Of a stretch of 64,000 nt of DNA, positions 28,621 through 38,449 are shown piece after piece. Origin of the DNA: Mycoplana azooxidifex (GTDB lineage: Bacteria; Pseudomonadota; Alphaproteobacteria; Rhizobiales; Rhizobiaceae); the NCBI RefSeq assembly GCF_014196765.1, contig NZ_JACIEE010000013.1:102651-166650 (forward strand). Reading direction: 5' to 3'. Positions within the stretch are counted from its first letter, which is position 1; each line of letters begins with the position of its first letter. The position numbers were made by a program, and so were the translations under genes. The notes under the pieces were generated by a model. The model was not told where the DNA came from. It did no database searches and saw only the letters and a list, made by a program, of their open reading frames with translations.

Positions 28621-30246
28621 TTACTTCACCAGTTCGACCTCGCTTGGCCTCCACTCCTTCGTGAAAAATGGTTCGAGCGGGCCGTAAAGACGCAGGCACG
28701 GGATAAAACCTTTGCCGGGCACGGTCTGGATCCAGTTGCCCCGAGCGACGCCTTCAGGTTGTTCCGGCGAGAACCAGACTGTCGTCGTGCCGTCGGCGGC
28801 TGCCTCAGCCGCTGGTGAAGGATAGCTCTGGCTGCCTGCGCGCGGGTAGCTCTGGGAGGTATCGAGCATCGAGCGTGTCTGGTTATCGTAGAGAATGAAG
28901 GACCAGAAGTTCGCGTACGGAATGTCTTTGGGCAGTGTCACCTTGTAGGTCTTTGCGCCGTCGAAGGGCTGCTTATCTGCATCCAATATCGTCCACAGGT
29001 ACTGCGAGCCAATGCCGGGCAGGCGCATAGCCATCCCAGGCGTGATGCCGGTGACGCCGTAGAAGAAGGACGTTCGCGAGTCCAGCAAGCGGTAGCCGGT
29101 AGCCGGGAAGGGCTTGGCGCCCTCAGGCGTAATTTCCGGGATTGGCGTCTCGAACTCGTAGCCACTGACAAATAGCTGGTTTACCCAACTCGAACCGGGG
29201 TAGTAGTACCAGTCCGCCGCGCGAGGAGCCATAAACAGGGTGCGCGAAGTGGCGTTGGCGAGCGCCACGGCTTCGGTGAGAATTTTCTTCATCCGGGCAT
29301 CCGGCGCGAAGGGTTTGCCCTTGACGATGCCGATGGCGGCGATCGGGCCCATCAACTCGGCGTCGAGCGCCGTTGCAGGCTCCTGCTGCACGACTTCGTT
29401 GAGCCACTCGTAATAGGAGTAGTCGTTGGGCGGAATCGTGTTCATCACCTTACCGGTGCCTTCGTGGAACACAGTCGGCGGCGGCACGGTAATTGGCCCG
29501 AGCTTGGTTTTACCGGCAAGGAATTCGGCAACGGGCGTGCCGTAGCCGCCGGCTTCATAGGGATAGACCTTCAGCGTCTTCTTGATCTGTTCGACCACCG
29601 GCTTCGGGTCGTTGTTCTCCATGAACGCGCGAGCGAACCAGATGACGAAGTTGGTGCGGGCGCGGGCCACGAAGTAGCCACCCTCTGGCACGTTGCCATC
29701 GTAACCAGGCGGCAGGATTAGATACTTTCCCCCTTCGCCGCGATCAGGCCCGGGTGCGCCCAAATCAATAACCCAGCGGAACCACTGGTCGTCGATCGCG
29801 CCCAACATCTTGGGGCCCACCTCTAGCACCATAGGCCCCTTGGAGAGGTCGAGCATTCCCAGGGAATAGATCGTGTCCGCGTTGGCCGTCAGGAACAGCG
29901 ACTTGGCATCCATCAGATCGGAGAAAATGAGGACTTCATTGTCCTTCACTCCGACGCTCTGAAATCCTTTGTGAAGGGCCGCTATGCTGACACCCTGGAA
30001 CGTATTCACGAACGCCTCGAAGGCGTGCGTGAAGTCCAGATTGTCATACACCTTTTCAATGGTTTCCTTGCTCGGCATGCCGTCCTTGAAGTCGAGTGTG
30101 CCGATGCGCGTCTCGACTTTATCCGGCGTCAGGATGGATGCAGGAGGGGGCGCCGTTTGGGCGCTTGCTCCAATCGTGCCGGCGAGGAAAGTCGATGCCG
30201 CGAGGACCATCGCCAGTCCGCGGAACCTGCAGTGGATCGATTTCAT
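28621..30246 (-). CDS. secreted DUF1254/DUF1214 protein
   Basis: 541 residues with a signal peptide ending SAQTAPPP (about 30). DUF1254 fills about 70-220 (TANADTIYSLGMLDLSKGPMVLEV) and DUF1214 about 400-520 (FDGAKTYKVTLPKDIPYANFWSFILYDNQTRSML, PGKGFIPCLRLYGPLEPFF). The family is periplasmic or secreted, beta-rich, and has no established biochemical role. It is the largest of three members in this window, and the second follows 122 bp upstream on the same strand. The start at 30246 is an ATG with AAGGAGAGCACG before it. Confidence 0.85.
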   Translation of the reverse strand: MKSIHCRFRGLAMVLAASTFLAGTIGASAQTAPPPASILTPDKVETRIGTLDFKDGMPSKETIEKVYDNLDFTHAFEAFVNTFQGVSIAALHKGFQSVGVKDNEVLIFSDLMDAKSLFLTANADTIYSLGMLDLSKGPMVLEVGPKMLGAIDDQWFRWVIDLGAPGPDRGEGGKYLILPPGYDGNVPEGGYFVARARTNFVIWFARAFMENNDPKPVVEQIKKTLKVYPYEAGGYGTPVAEFLAGKTKLGPITVPPPTVFHEGTGKVMNTIPPNDYSYYEWLNEVVQQEPATALDAELMGPIAAIGIVKGKPFAPDARMKKILTEAVALANATSRTLFMAPRAADWYYYPGSSWVNQLFVSGYEFETPIPEITPEGAKPFPATGYRLLDSRTSFFYGVTGITPGMAMRLPGIGSQYLWTILDADKQPFDGAKTYKVTLPKDIPYANFWSFILYDNQTRSMLDTSQSYPRAGSQSYPSPAAEAAADGTTTVWFSPEQPEGVARGNWIQTVPGKGFIPCLRLYGPLEPFFTKEWRPSEVELVK

Positions 30247-30368
30247 AGGTCGTGCTCTCCTTGGTTCCTTAGGTTGGTAGTCGCGGCTCGAAGGCCTGGC
30301 ACAAGACCGTCGCCTGAATGAGCGTCTCGCCCATCGCGACGTGCCCGTCAGGCGGTCGGCGCAAAACG

Positions 30369-31801
30369 CTAATTCGCCGCCACGACCGCTGGCGGCTGCC
30401 AGATCCCTTCGCCAGTCGGCAGGATCGAAGGCGCTTCGGTCTTCGGCCAGTACAGGCGCATCACGAGATAGATCGTGTCATTGGGCGCAGGCAGCCAGTT
30501 AGCTTCCTTGTCCGCACCGGGGCTGTCCTTTTGAATGTAGAGGGTGTGCGAGCCATCCTCGTTCTTTTTCATGCCGGACACCATCGGCGAGTTGATGAGG
30601 TAGCGGTTGATCGGGTTTTTGACCAGGAGCTGGCTCTTCCCGTCATACATCGTAACGGACCAAAACGAATTCACTGGCGGCAACTGGCCGGGCGCGAAAG
30701 TGACGGTGTACTCGTGCTTGCTGCCGTCGAGGGGTTCCCCGGTCGCATCCGTTCGGGTGAAGGGGTACATGGCCTCGACTGCATCGTTGCCATATAGACC
30801 GGCCTTGGCAGCTCCGGCCCGCAATAACCAATCGCCGTTGTAGAAGGCCTCATCGCCAAGAAGCGAGCTGACGTTCCAGCCGTTGACGGGTTTGTTTCCG
30901 CTGGCCAGCCATTTGGTGACCTTGTCGTCACCCTGTTTCATGGCCACCATGATTTCGGCTTTGTGCTCGAGCGACAGGTCCTTGAAGTCGAAGGTCTTGC
31001 CGGGACCGATGCCGATCTTCGCAAGTTTCGCGCGAATATCCTTATCCCTCGCCGTCTCGGGGACGAATTGCAGGGCTGCGTCGAGATACTGGAAGAAGTT
31101 TTCCTTGATCCCGGCAGTGGTGGCAGGCAGGAACTCGATTGTCGGCGCGGCGGGCGGGGCGGATTGTCCGAGGAAAGCGGAAAGCGGCTGCGCATTGTAG
31201 CCGGCCTGGATCTTCTCGACGTTCGGCATGTCGTCGGGATTGAAGAGTTGAGTGCGGACAAGCGCGAGCGTGAACGGCGTCGTCGATTGGAAGACCCTCT
31301 TGATGCCGGCGGGCGTTTCACCTTTCCAGCCGGGGCCGACCGCCAGATAGTCGCCCGCCTCGGGTCCCGTGGTGCGCGTGCCGATGTAGCCGTAATTGTA
31401 GGTGTTCTCGTCGATGAGCTGGACGGCGTAGTATCGGTCCTTCTCTATCGTCGGCACCGAGATAACCATCGGCTCGGCGCGCAAATCCAGCCAGAGAAAC
31501 GAGTAAGGCGTGTCGCTGTTTGGCGTGATGATTGCCGTATCCTCGGGCGTGGCGACGTGGTGATAGCTGTAAATCTCGTTGAACGGTGCCTTGAACTGCC
31601 CCGAGTTCCTGTCGACCGCGAACTCCTGCATGACCGCATAGTTCATCACGATCGGCAGGCCGTAGATAAAGCCTTCCTCGGCGATATCCTTGGCTTCGAT
31701 GATGCCGGGGTAGTTCTTCGCCATCAGCAGGCTTGGCCTCGCAATCGCCGCGCTGGCGGCAATTGCGAGGCCGAGCGAACTAGATCTCGCTTCGTCAACA
31801 T
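30369..31801 (-). CDS. secreted DUF1254/DUF1214 protein, frameshift in the signal peptide
   Basis: The main frame encodes about 460 residues with DUF1254 (ITPNSDTPYSFLWLDLRAEPMVISVP) and DUF1214 (PVNSFWSVTMYDGKSQLL, DTIYLVMRLYWPK). It has no suitable in-frame start. An ATG at 31801 reads MLTKRDLVRSA in another frame, and the main frame continues LAIAASAAIARPS: together a good Tat-like signal peptide. One missing C near 31769 would join them. Thus either a one-base deletion or a sequencing error lies there. A divergent AraC-type gene and a small secreted protein gene lie upstream. Confidence 0.8.
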
Positions 31802-31902
31802 TTGCCGTACTCCGTTTTGTCTTCGCGCCTTTTCTCAGCGTGGGCTGAGAGCGGCTGCGGTCAGGATTGTCTCGAAGTTGATTGCCCCATGTCAGGCCAG
31901 TG

Positions 31903-32427
31903 TTAGTAGAGAAACGCCCGTCGGTAGCCGCGCCTTGCCACGCCCGCATAGGAGAGCGGCGTCAGCGGCATGCCGATGATGTCGATGAACACCGACACTT
32001 CGGCGCCTTTCTCCGGCATCTCGCCGCCAACCAATTTCACCGTGTAGGTCAGGTTGTTGCTGTTGAGTTCCGGGTTCTCCAGGACGACGACAACCTGCTG
32101 GAGCTTGTCCCCTTCGAGGATCGACAGGTCGGCGTTCGGCGGATCGGAAAGGAAGCTGTCCTTTCCTTTGCTCCAGAACGGCACGAAAGCCGTCGTGTCC
32201 ATGTTCCCGGCGATGCGCTCAGGACGGTCCGAGAAAAACAAGGTTGTGGCGCCGACACCTTCGAGTGTCAGCTTGCTCGCCGCCTTGTCGAATGCCATCG
32301 CGCTTGCGGTCTGAACGAACAGGAAGTCGGCCACCTCATCGGCTGCCAGTGCCAGTCGGGGTCTAAGAGGAGCCACCGACGCCGCCACAGCCGTGGCTGC
32401 CAACAGCAGGTTTCGTCTGGTCGTCAT
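31903..32427 (-). CDS. secreted protein of unknown function
   Basis: 174 residues. Tat/Sec-type signal MTTRRNLLLAATAVAASVAP ending near LALAA (about 28). The mature part is beta-rich (FVQTASAMAFDKAASKLTLEG, TTLFFSDRPERIAGNMDT) and ends RRGYRRAFLY. I do not recognise the family by name, though the pattern is reminiscent of small secreted proteins found beside DUF1254 genes. ATG at 32427 with GGGGGAAG upstream. It is separated by about 155 bp from the divergent AraC-type regulator and may be co-transcribed with the DUF1254 gene downstream. Confidence 0.65.
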   Translation of the reverse strand: MTTRRNLLLAATAVAASVAPLRPRLALAADEVADFLFVQTASAMAFDKAASKLTLEGVGATTLFFSDRPERIAGNMDTTAFVPFWSKGKDSFLSDPPNADLSILEGDKLQQVVVVLENPELNSNNLTYTVKLVGGEMPEKGAEVSVFIDIIGMPLTPLSYAGVARRGYRRAFLY

Positions 32428-32581
32428 GGTCTTCCCCCGTTGATACAGCAGACGCAAATTGCCACCGCAAACAAGTTTACTTGCTCCCGCGACACTCATC
32501 TTTTACTACATTAAGCAGTAATCGAATTTCGAAACTACTCATTTTGCGCCAAGGGTCGCACCCTTCCGGAGCGTTGCGCAC

Positions 32582-33586
32582 ATGGCTGATATCCCGGTCA
32601 TCTCAAGCCACGTGCTGCATGGCATGCCGGCCTTCATACGTCGTGAAATGGGGGAAAAGGCGCTGCTGCAGGCCAATCGCGCCGTAGGCCTCGACCTCGA
32701 GCTGATCGAGGGCGAGAACTGCTTCATCCCGCATGCGGCGCTGACCGGCTTTGTCGAGGCGACTGCACGGGCCGCCGGCGAGGCCAACTTTGGGGTTCTG
32801 ATTGCCCCGATGATGAACGTCGCCAACTACGGGAGCTACGGACGCTACGTTTTTGGAGCTGACACCCTGGGGCAAGCCATCGAGCGCGCCATCTCCGGCC
32901 TTTGTTTTCATAGTACGGATGACAGAATGTCGATCGCGTTCGTCGGCGACGAGGTACAATACAGCTATGTCTTTGCGTTGGCCGGCCGCTCAGGGTGGGG
33001 CAACACCGCGTGCGCGGCTGCAGGCGTCCTTCTGAGCCTCTTCAGGGCTTATCTGCCCCCCGATTGGCGGCCACTGCGCATCGAACTCGACACCGACAGA
33101 CCAGATCCGCCGGGGCTTTTCGAAGACGTCTTCCAGTGTCCCGTCCTTTTCAACGCACCCGCGGTGACAATTGTCACGGAACGCCATCGTCTGTCTGCTG
33201 CACCGAGGCGCGTTTCATTGCCGATCGTCACCCTCGAGGATGTAGCGCGAGACCGGCGAGGTAGTGCTCCACGTGGTCTGATCGACGTCGTCGTGGAACA
33301 CATTCGCGCGCAAGTTCTCACCGGCAGCGTTTCGATCGACAGCGCCGCGCAATCGATCGACACCAGCGTCCGGACCCTCCAACGTGAACTCAATCGGGCT
33401 GGCACCGACTTCCGAAGCTTGGCGAGCGTGGTAAGGATTCGGCGAGCTACTGAACTGCTCCGACACACGAATGGCTCGATAACTCGCGTTTCGGCAGACC
33501 TAGGATATTCGTCTCCAGCCAATTTCGCCCGTGCCTTCCGAAAGGTGACCGGCAGCGGGCCGCGGGAGTTCCGCTCGAAGAAATAA
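32582..33586 (+). CDS. AraC-family regulator with arabinose-binding-like N-domain
   Basis: 334 residues. N-terminal effector domain of the AraC_arabinose-binding (OruR/ArgR-like) type, about 15-200, with HAALTGFVEATARAAGEANFG. C-terminal two-HTH AraC domain about 235-334: SVSIDSAAQSIDTSVRTLQRELNRAG and STNGS-type second helix region leading to VSADLGYSSPANFARAFRKVTGSGPREFR. It is transcribed divergently from the secreted-protein/DUF1254 genes and is their most likely regulator; the ligand is not deducible. Confidence 0.9.
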   Translation: MADIPVISSHVLHGMPAFIRREMGEKALLQANRAVGLDLELIEGENCFIPHAALTGFVEATARAAGEANFGVLIAPMMNVANYGSYGRYVFGADTLGQAIERAISGLCFHSTDDRMSIAFVGDEVQYSYVFALAGRSGWGNTACAAAGVLLSLFRAYLPPDWRPLRIELDTDRPDPPGLFEDVFQCPVLFNAPAVTIVTERHRLSAAPRRVSLPIVTLEDVARDRRGSAPRGLIDVVVEHIRAQVLTGSVSIDSAAQSIDTSVRTLQRELNRAGTDFRSLASVVRIRRATELLRHTNGSITRVSADLGYSSPANFARAFRKVTGSGPREFRSKK

Positions 33587-34055
33587 TAAACGGAATGCAG
33601 GCTTTCTTCCAGTCATATCAGTAGGAGGAGAAGTTGTAGCCAGGCGAAGATGGTGTCAAATTGCATCGCCGCGGCAGATGTTCCCTAGTACTTCTGACCG
33701 GGCAAATGCAGCTATTCAGGTCGCAAAGCGTCGAATGACCGCTCCTAAAGCAACCGCGAGGTCGAGAATGGTCGCAGTGTCTGCTTTCAGGCAGTAGCAA
33801 CGGCCGATATCGAGGCGCATTGCGGACAGGCTGCTCAAGCCGGAACCGCCCTGTCACTCTAGGGGCCGTCGGCCGACCGTCCGTTACTGGAACACCAATA
33901 CGAAAAGCGGACTTAGGAGCCCTTGCGGTCAAGGTCCGGGATTAGGCCCCAAGCCTGACAGGATCGGCTCCCTTTCCTTCAACGGCGGACATCAAACTCG
34001 ACGTCCTTGGAAGGGCAGCCCACTACAATCAACATATTGAGCGCCGACTACCAAG
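33587..34055. other. intergenic region with an eroded dispersed-repeat fragment
   Basis: About 470 bp without a supported gene between convergent-facing AraC and Crp/Fnr genes. Bases 33779-33822 contain a GTCTGCTTTCAGGCAG element followed by CAACGGCCGATAT. Similar pieces occur near 41704, 42834 and 53399, so this is part of an old dispersed repeat. Confidence 0.4.
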
Positions 34056-34745
34056 TCAGTCGACGAGATCCTCATCAGCGCATCGTCGCAACGCCAGAGC
34101 GTTCGTGATCGTTATGGTTCGATAACCGATATCGACCCAACCGGCTTGCGCAAAGCGCCTGATCGCACTGTTGACCTGCTTACGCGATGCATTCGCCATG
34201 ATACCGAGATTTTCCTGTGACACGGAGACTGACGCACCTGATTTCCACGACATGCGATGCAGGACCGACGCCACTCTGGAGTTCGCGCTCTTTCTTTGCA
34301 GATCGTGGACGACACGCAGCAGGACGTCCGACGACAGGATCGACATGACCCCGAAAGCCCGAATGATTTTCGGGTCGGCCGCTGCCATCTGCTCCATTAC
34401 ATCCAGTGGAACGTGCATGACCCAGGTTTCGGTTCGGGCACACAGTTCGATTCGCCTTGGCTCACCGGTCATGAAACTGTCTTCGCCCGTCCATCCGCCG
34501 GGCAAAGCGATATGGATCAGGCGCGGCATCGAATCGAGCGGCGCCGTGTCCACGGTCACCGTCCCGGATACCAGCCCGTAGATGCCTCCCGGCGGATCGC
34601 CTGGCCGAAATATGATCTGGCCCGGATCGAACTTGAGAAGCAATGCATTCTGCAGCAAACGCGCCCTGAAGGTTTCGGACATGTGAGCCAGCCAGCCGTC
34701 GCCGCATATGATGCGCTCTGCTGCATCTCGAGACATGCGTACCAT
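34056..34745 (-). CDS. Crp/Fnr-family transcriptional regulator
   Basis: 229 residues from the ATG at 34745 (TTGAGGG just before it). Cyclic-nucleotide-binding-like domain about 25-140 (LKFDPGQIIFRPGDPPGGIYGLVSGTV) and a Crp-type winged helix about 150-225 (VSQENLGIMANASRKQVNSAIRRFAQAGWV). The four N-terminal cysteines of Fnr are absent, so it is not an oxygen-sensing Fnr by this criterion. The protein diverges from the acid phosphatase gene, and its first nine codons plus promoter are duplicated at 38450-38550. Confidence 0.88.
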   Translation of the reverse strand: MVRMSRDAAERIICGDGWLAHMSETFRARLLQNALLLKFDPGQIIFRPGDPPGGIYGLVSGTVTVDTAPLDSMPRLIHIALPGGWTGEDSFMTGEPRRIELCARTETWVMHVPLDVMEQMAAADPKIIRAFGVMSILSSDVLLRVVHDLQRKSANSRVASVLHRMSWKSGASVSVSQENLGIMANASRKQVNSAIRRFAQAGWVDIGYRTITITNALALRRCADEDLVD

Positions 34746-34754
34746 TTTTTCCCT

Positions 34755-34812
34755 CAATTGTCCGGTTTGACACAGTGTTTTGAGAAAAAGCTATGTACGA
34801 AACTTTCAGATT
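34755..34812. promoter_or_regulatory. conserved divergent promoter/operator (copy 1)
   Basis: Includes the inverted repeat TGTC-N6-GACA at 34759-34772 and the downstream block GCTATGTA at about 34790. The same elements in the same order recur at 38497-38550. Plus-strand TTGACA (34767-34772) and TATGTA (34792-34797) are 19 bp apart and could be a sigma-70-like promoter toward the phosphatase gene. The inverted repeat is a fair candidate for autoregulation by the Crp/Fnr-type protein. Confidence 0.5.
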
Positions 34813-35001
34813 TGGCAAAAGCAATGTGGTGAAATGGAATATGAAACTACTGATCATTTCGGTTGAAAATTAGTCCTTGCTTACGTGACTAGGCACTCTG
34901 TTAACCTTGTGATTTCGGAAGTCTATTTCCTGAGAATTAGCCTTAGAATTTTGAAGGTGTTCGTTAATATGCTTTCGCTAGTTTTTAATAGATTATTAGG
35001 T

Positions 35002-35829
35002 ATGCCTCATGTGCTGAAGAGTATCCATAGATCTTCCCTGTTGTCGGCGATCGTATTTGTTGGATGTGGTGTAGGCTTAGCTGGTGCGGAAAGTGCATCC
35101 CAGCCGGAAATTACGGATCCTCATTTCCAGTTGGCGCCGGGTTATCTTGCGAAAAAGGACTTGCCCGACAGCCTTGTGCTGCTCGGCCCGCCACCGGCGG
35201 ACAGCAGCGCGGCGCTTGCGCGCGACGAGGAGTTCAGAGCCGCAACCATACCGCTGCGTGGTACGCCGCGCTGGGATCTGGCCCGCGCAGACGCTGATCT
35301 GCAATTTCCGCAGCCGGCGAAAAACTTCTCCTGCGCGATGGGCGTCGATATCAATGAGGAGAAGACCCCTCATCTGTATCGCTTGATGCAGAAGGTCCTG
35401 ACTGATGCAGGCCTGTCGACGTATGGGGTGAAGAATACCTACAATCGCACGCGTCCATTCGTGGTCCACAACGAAGGCACCTGCTATCCCGATCAGGAGC
35501 CGCTGCTGCGTACCGACGGCTCGTATCCCTCGGGCCATACGGCGGCTGGCTGGGCCTGGGCGCTGGTGTTGAGCGAAATCAACCCGGAACGCGCCGACGT
35601 CCTGATGAAACGCGGCATGGAATTCGGCCAGAGCCGCGTCATTTGCGATGCACATTGGCAGAGCGACGTCGATGCGGGACGCATCATGGGTGCGGCGACG
35701 GTCGCAAAACTCCATAACAATGCAGAGTTCATCTCGGATGTCGCGGCGGCACGCGAAGAATTGAAGACTGCCGGGGCGGTCGAGGCATCAAGCTGCATGG
35801 CGGAAGAAGCCGCTCTGTCGGCGCGATAA
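35002..35829 (+). CDS. class A non-specific acid phosphatase (PAP2 superfamily)
   Basis: 275 residues with a signal peptide (MPHVLKSIHRSSLLSAIVFVG... ending near GLAGAES). The three-part PAP2 signature is complete: KNTYNRTRPF, GSYPSGHTAAG and GQSRVICDAHWQSDVDAG, giving the Lys/Arg, Ser-Gly-His and Arg-His-Asp phosphate-binding and catalytic residues. Such PhoN-like enzymes release phosphate from organic esters in the periplasm. I chose the ATG at 35002 because the signal peptide begins there. The gene is divergent from the Crp/Fnr regulator and shares its promoter region. Confidence 0.9.
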   Translation: MPHVLKSIHRSSLLSAIVFVGCGVGLAGAESASQPEITDPHFQLAPGYLAKKDLPDSLVLLGPPPADSSAALARDEEFRAATIPLRGTPRWDLARADADLQFPQPAKNFSCAMGVDINEEKTPHLYRLMQKVLTDAGLSTYGVKNTYNRTRPFVVHNEGTCYPDQEPLLRTDGSYPSGHTAAGWAWALVLSEINPERADVLMKRGMEFGQSRVICDAHWQSDVDAGRIMGAATVAKLHNNAEFISDVAAAREELKTAGAVEASSCMAEEAALSAR

Positions 35830-35876
35830 GACGATAGGTCCTGTTCTCGGCAAACAACCGCAATACGGTGGTCCCC

Positions 35877-36233
35877 ATGCAAGCAAGAAAAAGCCTCCTG
35901 CCTGTCGTGGGACTACTGGCTGCAGCGTTTGCGGCACCCACTTCGGCGGCGGAGGCACTCCTCTCACCGGAGAAGGGCGTGCTCTGTGACCGCTACATGT
36001 GCGCCGACAATACGGGCATTTCGAACCGGTTGACGCAAAAGCACCTTGGCAAGCAGGCGGCAATCAAGCTGTTTTCACAAGGTGATTTCGACCGGACGGA
36101 ATTCACGTTTGCCAATGGCATCTTCTGCGACGTCAAAGAGCGGCTATGCCGCGAAGGCAGATACTTTGATGCGGACGGCAAGCGAAGTGGTGCAATCAGC
36201 AAATCGTACACGCGTCTCCTGTTTCGCCGCTAA
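35877..36233 (+). CDS. small secreted Cys-containing protein (YcgJ-like)
   Basis: 118 residues with a signal peptide (MQARKSLLPVVGLLAAAFAA, cut near TSAAEA). The mature protein has four cysteines in two pairs (VLCDRYMCAD and GIFCDVKERLCREG), likely disulfides, a pattern like YcgJ-family proteins. The role of that family is unknown. It begins 47 bp after the acid phosphatase stop and is probably co-transcribed. A GTG three codons upstream (35868) is an alternative start. Confidence 0.65.
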   Translation: MQARKSLLPVVGLLAAAFAAPTSAAEALLSPEKGVLCDRYMCADNTGISNRLTQKHLGKQAAIKLFSQGDFDRTEFTFANGIFCDVKERLCREGRYFDADGKRSGAISKSYTRLLFRR

Positions 36234-36276
36234 AACATTCCTTCGCCGGCGGACGTCGGCCGTCATCGAGGAGAAA

Positions 36277-37038
36277 ATGAAGCTTATTTCAGTATGCTCA
36301 ATTGTATTCGCATCGGCCTTGACGCTTTCGCCTTCGGCGAAGGCTGCGGATAAGCAGTTCCTTCCATTCCAGCCCGAAGCCGGCGGCGAGACCTCGTCCG
36401 TCTGGCAGTTCAATGCCAGCCCGTATTTCTGGGCTGCCGGCATCGACGGCACGGTCGGGCAGTTTGGCCTTCCGCCGGCGAGCTTGAAGTCCGGCTTCGG
36501 CGATATCCTCAAGCATCTGGATTTCGCCTTTATGGGCGTGGCGGAGGGTAGATATGACAGTTTCAGCGTTTCGAGTGACCACAGCCCCGCCGGGATTTTG
36601 ACGAACAACATCGGTGTGACGTCCGAGACGTTTTCAGGTCTGGTTGGAGGCGGATATAGCCTGCTGACGAATGGCCGGAATCATCTGGACGTGATTGTGG
36701 GAGCGCGCCTCTGGTACGCGAGCACCAAGGTATCTTTCAGCGGCGGCGTCCTTGATGGCGTAAGCCGCGAAGACAGCGCGACCTGGATCGACGCGGTCGC
36801 AGGATTCCGTGGAACGTATTTCTTCACGGATCAATTCTACCTCACGGGTTGGGGGAACGTCGGCGCCGGCCAAGCCGATCTTGATTGGGATGTCGCAGGC
36901 GCCATCGGCTACCAAATCAAGGATAGCATTTCAGCCGTGGCTGGATATCGCGCGATGGGCGTCGATTACAGCTCCGGCGGCTTTGACTATGACGTCGTGC
37001 AGAAAGGCCCGATCCCGGGGTTGGTTTTCCATTTTTAG
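36277..37038 (+). CDS. outer-membrane beta-barrel protein
   Basis: 253 residues. Signal peptide MKLISVCSIVFASALTLSPSAKA (about 23). The mature part alternates polar and aromatic residues in short strands (SVWQFNASPYFWAAGIDG, GGGYSLLTNGRNHLDVIVGARLWYAS) and ends in the beta-barrel C-terminal signature GLVFHF, a terminal Phe. It looks like an eight-stranded outer-membrane protein of the Omp25/OmpW sort; ligand unknown. ATG at 36277 with GAGGAGAAA before it, 43 bp after the YcgJ-like gene. Confidence 0.8.
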   Translation: MKLISVCSIVFASALTLSPSAKAADKQFLPFQPEAGGETSSVWQFNASPYFWAAGIDGTVGQFGLPPASLKSGFGDILKHLDFAFMGVAEGRYDSFSVSSDHSPAGILTNNIGVTSETFSGLVGGGYSLLTNGRNHLDVIVGARLWYASTKVSFSGGVLDGVSREDSATWIDAVAGFRGTYFFTDQFYLTGWGNVGAGQADLDWDVAGAIGYQIKDSISAVAGYRAMGVDYSSGGFDYDVVQKGPIPGLVFHF

Positions 37039-37243
37039 ACGCAATGCAGCGGTGTCTCCGTGCGGGAACACCGTCGTTGCAGCTTATCTGACGTATTAGC
37101 GGTTCTTACATTGTAACGGCCAGCTGTTTTGTGCGCGTTAGATGCAATTAATGCTGTCTCGGCAGCGATCGAATTCAATTTTATGAGAAGAATTTGAGAT
37201 GAGAACATCAAGCAGCAGCCGGACGATGTCAATCAGGGGCTTC

Positions 37244-38035
37244 ATGAAACCGAAGTCGTTCCTGCTTCTAGTCGCGGCGGCCGGCCTGGCCGGTAAGGCT
37301 GCGGCAGGGGACGCCGATCTTGCCAAACAATTGTCGAATCCCGTGGCCTCGCTGATCAGCGTTCCGTTCCAGTTCAACTATGATAAGGGCTATGGTCTCG
37401 CCGACGGCGGCAAATTGCTTCTGAACATCCAACCGGTCATTCCGTTCTCGATCAACGAAGACTGGAATGTCATCTCCCGCACGATTGTTCCGGTCATCTT
37501 ACAGAACGATATCGCGGAGAGATCGGGCAGCCAGTTCGGTCTCGGCGACATTGTTCAGAGCTTCTTCTTTTCACCCAAACAGCCGACCGCCGGTGGGGCA
37601 ATCTGGGGCATGGGGCCTGCCTTTCTGCTGCCTACGGGAACCGATCGGCTTCTCGGCGCAGAAAAATGGGGGCTCGGCCCGACAGGGGTCTTGTTGAAAC
37701 AGGAGGGCCCCTGGACCTATGGCGCGCTGGGCAATCACATCTGGTCTGTCGCCGGTGACAGCAAGCGGTCGGACATCAGCTCCACATTCCTGCAACCCTT
37801 TATCTCCTATACAACGGAGACCGCCTGGACGATCGGGCTCGATACGGAGAGCACTTATAATTGGAAAGGCGACCAGTGGAGTGTACCTGTCAACTTTACG
37901 GTATCGAAGCTCGCAGTGATCGGCCAGCAGCCGGTAAGCTTCTCGGTCGGCGCACGCTACTGGGCTGCGGCACCCGACAACGGTCCGGACGGTTGGGGCA
38001 TTCGTGCCGGCATCACCTTTCTCTTCCCCAAGTAG
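37244..38035 (+). CDS. outer-membrane transporter-like beta protein
   Basis: 263 residues. Signal peptide MKPKSFLLLVAAAGLAGKAAAG. The mature protein starts DADLAKQLSNPVASLISVPFQ and has many short amphipathic strands (LLNIQPVIPFSINEDWNVISRTIVPVI, PAFLLPTGTDRLLG), ending AGITFLFPK. Such proteins are annotated only as putative transporters or porin-like; function unknown. A decayed copy lies at 28122-28400. Upstream ATGs at 37199 and 37226 would add a non-hydrophobic leader, so I start at 37244, with AGGGGC before it. Confidence 0.75.
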   Translation: MKPKSFLLLVAAAGLAGKAAAGDADLAKQLSNPVASLISVPFQFNYDKGYGLADGGKLLLNIQPVIPFSINEDWNVISRTIVPVILQNDIAERSGSQFGLGDIVQSFFFSPKQPTAGGAIWGMGPAFLLPTGTDRLLGAEKWGLGPTGVLLKQEGPWTYGALGNHIWSVAGDSKRSDISSTFLQPFISYTTETAWTIGLDTESTYNWKGDQWSVPVNFTVSKLAVIGQQPVSFSVGARYWAAAPDNGPDGWGIRAGITFLFPK

Positions 38036-38139
38036 TACACCACCCGTTTTCGATAAGAACGATCGAAACTCCGGTGAGAGGTGTTGTCACGTAAACCTGC
38101 AGTCAGTGAGTGAGGCACAGAGATGGTGGGGTGAAGAAT

Positions 38140-38449
38140 ACAGCCATCAGCGACAGGCATCGCGGTCTCCCGCACAGTTTATCGCCCAAGCACCTTGGTT
38201 GCACGTCCGGTTCCCGTTGAGCCCGCACCTGGTCGAGGAATTGCTGCCGGAGGGCAACATCGTCGTTTCGCATGAAATGATCCGCCGATGGGTTCGGAAA
38301 TTCGGACCGGTCTACGCGATGCAAATCCGGTGGCGGCCGCCGTCGCACCAGGTCGGTTAGTTCTCGACGGGACCGTTCGAAGCCGTCGCAATACGAAAGC
38401 CGTGAGGCGATTGCTGACCAAGACTACTGAAAGAAGCAGGCAAGCCCAC
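38140..38449 (+). mobile_element. IS6-family transposase remnant
   Basis: Two pieces of an IS6/IS26-type transposase in different frames. From about 38145: PAQFIAQAPWLHVRFPLSPHLVEELL and IRRWVRKFGPVYAMQIR, matching the N-terminal helix-turn-helix part. From about 38358: VLDGTVRSRRNTKAVRRLLT, matching the region after the first catalytic Asp. The part between them, with the DDE Asp, is deleted, and no terminal repeats are evident. Non-functional. It ends against the stump of a Crp/Fnr-type gene. Confidence 0.75.
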
